A DNA stretch of 64,000 nt from Desulfurococcaceae archaeon UBA285 (GTDB lineage Archaea > Thermoproteota > Thermoprotei_A > Sulfolobales > Desulfurococcaceae): the NCBI GenBank assembly GCA_002495025.1, contig DADP01000024.1, positions 39,356 to 103,355 on the forward strand, given 5' to 3'. The notes below the pieces were generated by a model. The model searched no databases, was not told where the DNA came from, and worked only from the letters and a program-made list of their open reading frames with translations. A program made the translations under genes and the position numbers. How positions within the stretch are numbered: the first letter of the stretch is position 1; each line of letters begins with the position of its first letter. Positions 63,252 through 64,000 of the stretch are shown here, one piece after another.

Positions 63252-64000
63252 CAATTAAATTTTTACATTCAACCGTTTGTCCCTTGATGCTTGTTGATAT
63301 GGGTTTATGATTGTTCATTGCATCAAGGGGCTTCCACCTCGCCCACAGGGCTTTAGAGACCGCTGTGGGGTCATGGGCGGCCTTCGTCCCGAACGGCACG
63401 CGGGACACATCTACGATTATCCCCGCAGGGCTTGGAGCGTTGCTCCCATCGCCCCGCAGGGCTCTGAAAAATAGATTCCAGCAGGCAACCACGTCTCTAT
63501 GCCACAGCTCGCCGCCAATACTACACTTGCCTATTCGAGAGCCATTATTGTAAACAATATGTGCTTTGTGTATTGGACATACTTTAGAGGTGTTCTTTGG
63601 ATTTACATAAATTACTGGCACGCCGTATTCTCTCGCTTTTTCCTCGATTGCCTTTTGGATTCCTCTGAATGATGCCTGGTATATCCTGTGTCTTAATTGA
63701 TCGTCTCTAAATCTCTTAATCATGTTTTCAACTGGCTTCTTACCAAGCTTTTCGAGTACGATAGCATATTGCTTCTCACAGGCAATTCTAACAATAATAT
63801 TCGCCAGCTTCCACTTTACGTCTTGTTTCCTATTTCTCTCTGAGTTTTCTAAGTATCTTTCTCTTAGTTCTGGATTTAACACCGTAGAGTTTGTCGTATT
63901 TCTCCTGTATTCTCTTTCTACGATAATAATATCCCAGCACAAGCTTCTCCATATTTGTCTCGAAGAGATAAGCTACACCGTCAACCAGTACAGCAACACT
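63244..64000 (-). pseudogene. Frameshifted, partial tnpB (IS605 OrfB-type RNA-guided nuclease)
   Basis: The C-terminal half of a TnpB: RuvC-II glutamate in YAIVLEKLGKKPVENMI, zinc-ribbon-like VCPIHKAHIV, and RuvC-III aspartate in WHRDVVACWNLF. Upstream bases (63830-64000) encode LVDGVAYLFETNMEKLVLGY and RRKRIQEKYDKLYGVKSRTK in another frame, ending LRKLREK-stop, whereas the downstream frame reads ERNRKQDVKWKLAN. Loss of one GA from the short run in CTCAGAGAGAAATAGG (near 63830-63845) explains it. The 5' part runs off the window. No TnpA is seen. Base composition is more GC-rich than its surroundings. Confidence 0.82.
63281..63329. other. Perfect ten-base hairpin near the 3' end of tnpB
   Basis: CCCTTGATGC (63281-63290) and GCATCAAGGG (63320-63329) form an uninterrupted inverted repeat with a 29-base loop. 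A second stem, CCCACAG (63342-63348) with CTGTGGG (63363-63369), follows. Both lie in the last 130 bases of the tnpB reading frame, where the guide omega-RNA of such elements normally overlaps the gene. Confidence 0.55.

Noticed and set aside
63320..63480. Recurring CAGGGCT units as a CRISPR-like repeat
   Set aside because: Only three short copies at irregular spacing inside a coding frame, with no spacer structure.

Overview
The window is a gene-dense, AT-rich stretch of chromosome from a hyperthermophilic crenarchaeon (Thermoproteota), most like the Desulfurococcales (Staphylothermus/Ignisphaera type). The order is inferred from gene content and low GC, not from a database match. The evidence is archaeal RNA polymerase subunits Rpo1N/1C/2/3/5/6/10/12, two TFBs, a TFE-beta, CdvA, Orc1/Cdc6, an archaeal EndA, ADP-forming acetyl-CoA synthetase, archaeal NadM and three intron-bearing tRNAs. 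Many genes start with TTG or GTG about six bases after a GGTG ribosome-binding site, and most lone genes have a TTTTTAAG/TTTATAAG TATA box.

Layout. 0-5.98 kb: rpo6, a membrane metalloprotease, topA, a minus-strand trio (membrane protein, zinc ribbon, signal peptidase) and enolase. 6-8.5 kb: secreted subtilase, small membrane protein, a C/D box sRNA directly before cdvA. 8.6-11.96 kb: TldE/TldD and a CHR-type transporter. 12-15.9 kb: ADP-forming acetyl-CoA synthetase alpha/beta, a coiled-coil protein, a cis-prenyltransferase. 15.97-18.6 kb: rps8e, SRP19, HAD phosphatase, nadM, MoCF-domain protein. 18.8-20.5 kb: gar1, tfb2, TFE-beta. 20.5-28.1 kb: radical SAM, HAD, TatD, HTH/coiled-coil protein, CTP synthase, phosphoribosyltransferase and KaiC-like ATPase, with two more sRNA candidates. 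28.2-38.6 kb: Cdc48, TmcA, Sua5, a His/Cys-rich unknown, EndA with no canonical start codon, a PhoU-like protein, radical SAM and small unknowns. 38.7-47 kb: glyS, agmatinase, rpo12, aIF1, tfb1, tRNA-Gln, PEP carboxykinase, DUF99, cdc6 and, diverging from cdc6, tRNA-Ala. 47.2-58.8 kb: the rpoH-rpoB-rpoA1-rpoA2-rpl30e-nusA-rps12-rps7 operon, EF-1alpha, rps10 and tRNA-Ser. 58.9-63.25 kb: rps13-rps4-rps11-rpo3-rpl18e-rpl13-rps9-rpo10-rps2. 63.24-64 kb: a frameshifted tnpB running off the end.

Most of the window is information processing: transcription machinery (eight RNAP subunits plus initiation factors), ribosome assembly and modification, tRNA maturation (EndA, TmcA, Sua5, GlyS) and replication initiation. 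Enolase, PEP carboxykinase, ADP-forming acetyl-CoA synthetase, the subtilase and TldD/E fit a peptide-fermenting heterotroph capable of gluconeogenesis.

The least ordinary signals are small ones: C/D sRNAs built into mRNA leaders and gene ends, an apparent ATA start for endA, tRNA-Gln overlapping the pck stop codon, symmetric TATA boxes shared by divergent genes (two with palindromic operator-like sites), and a decayed tnpB with a strong hairpin at its 3' end. I see no CRISPR array, defence island, prophage or obvious new multi-gene system.
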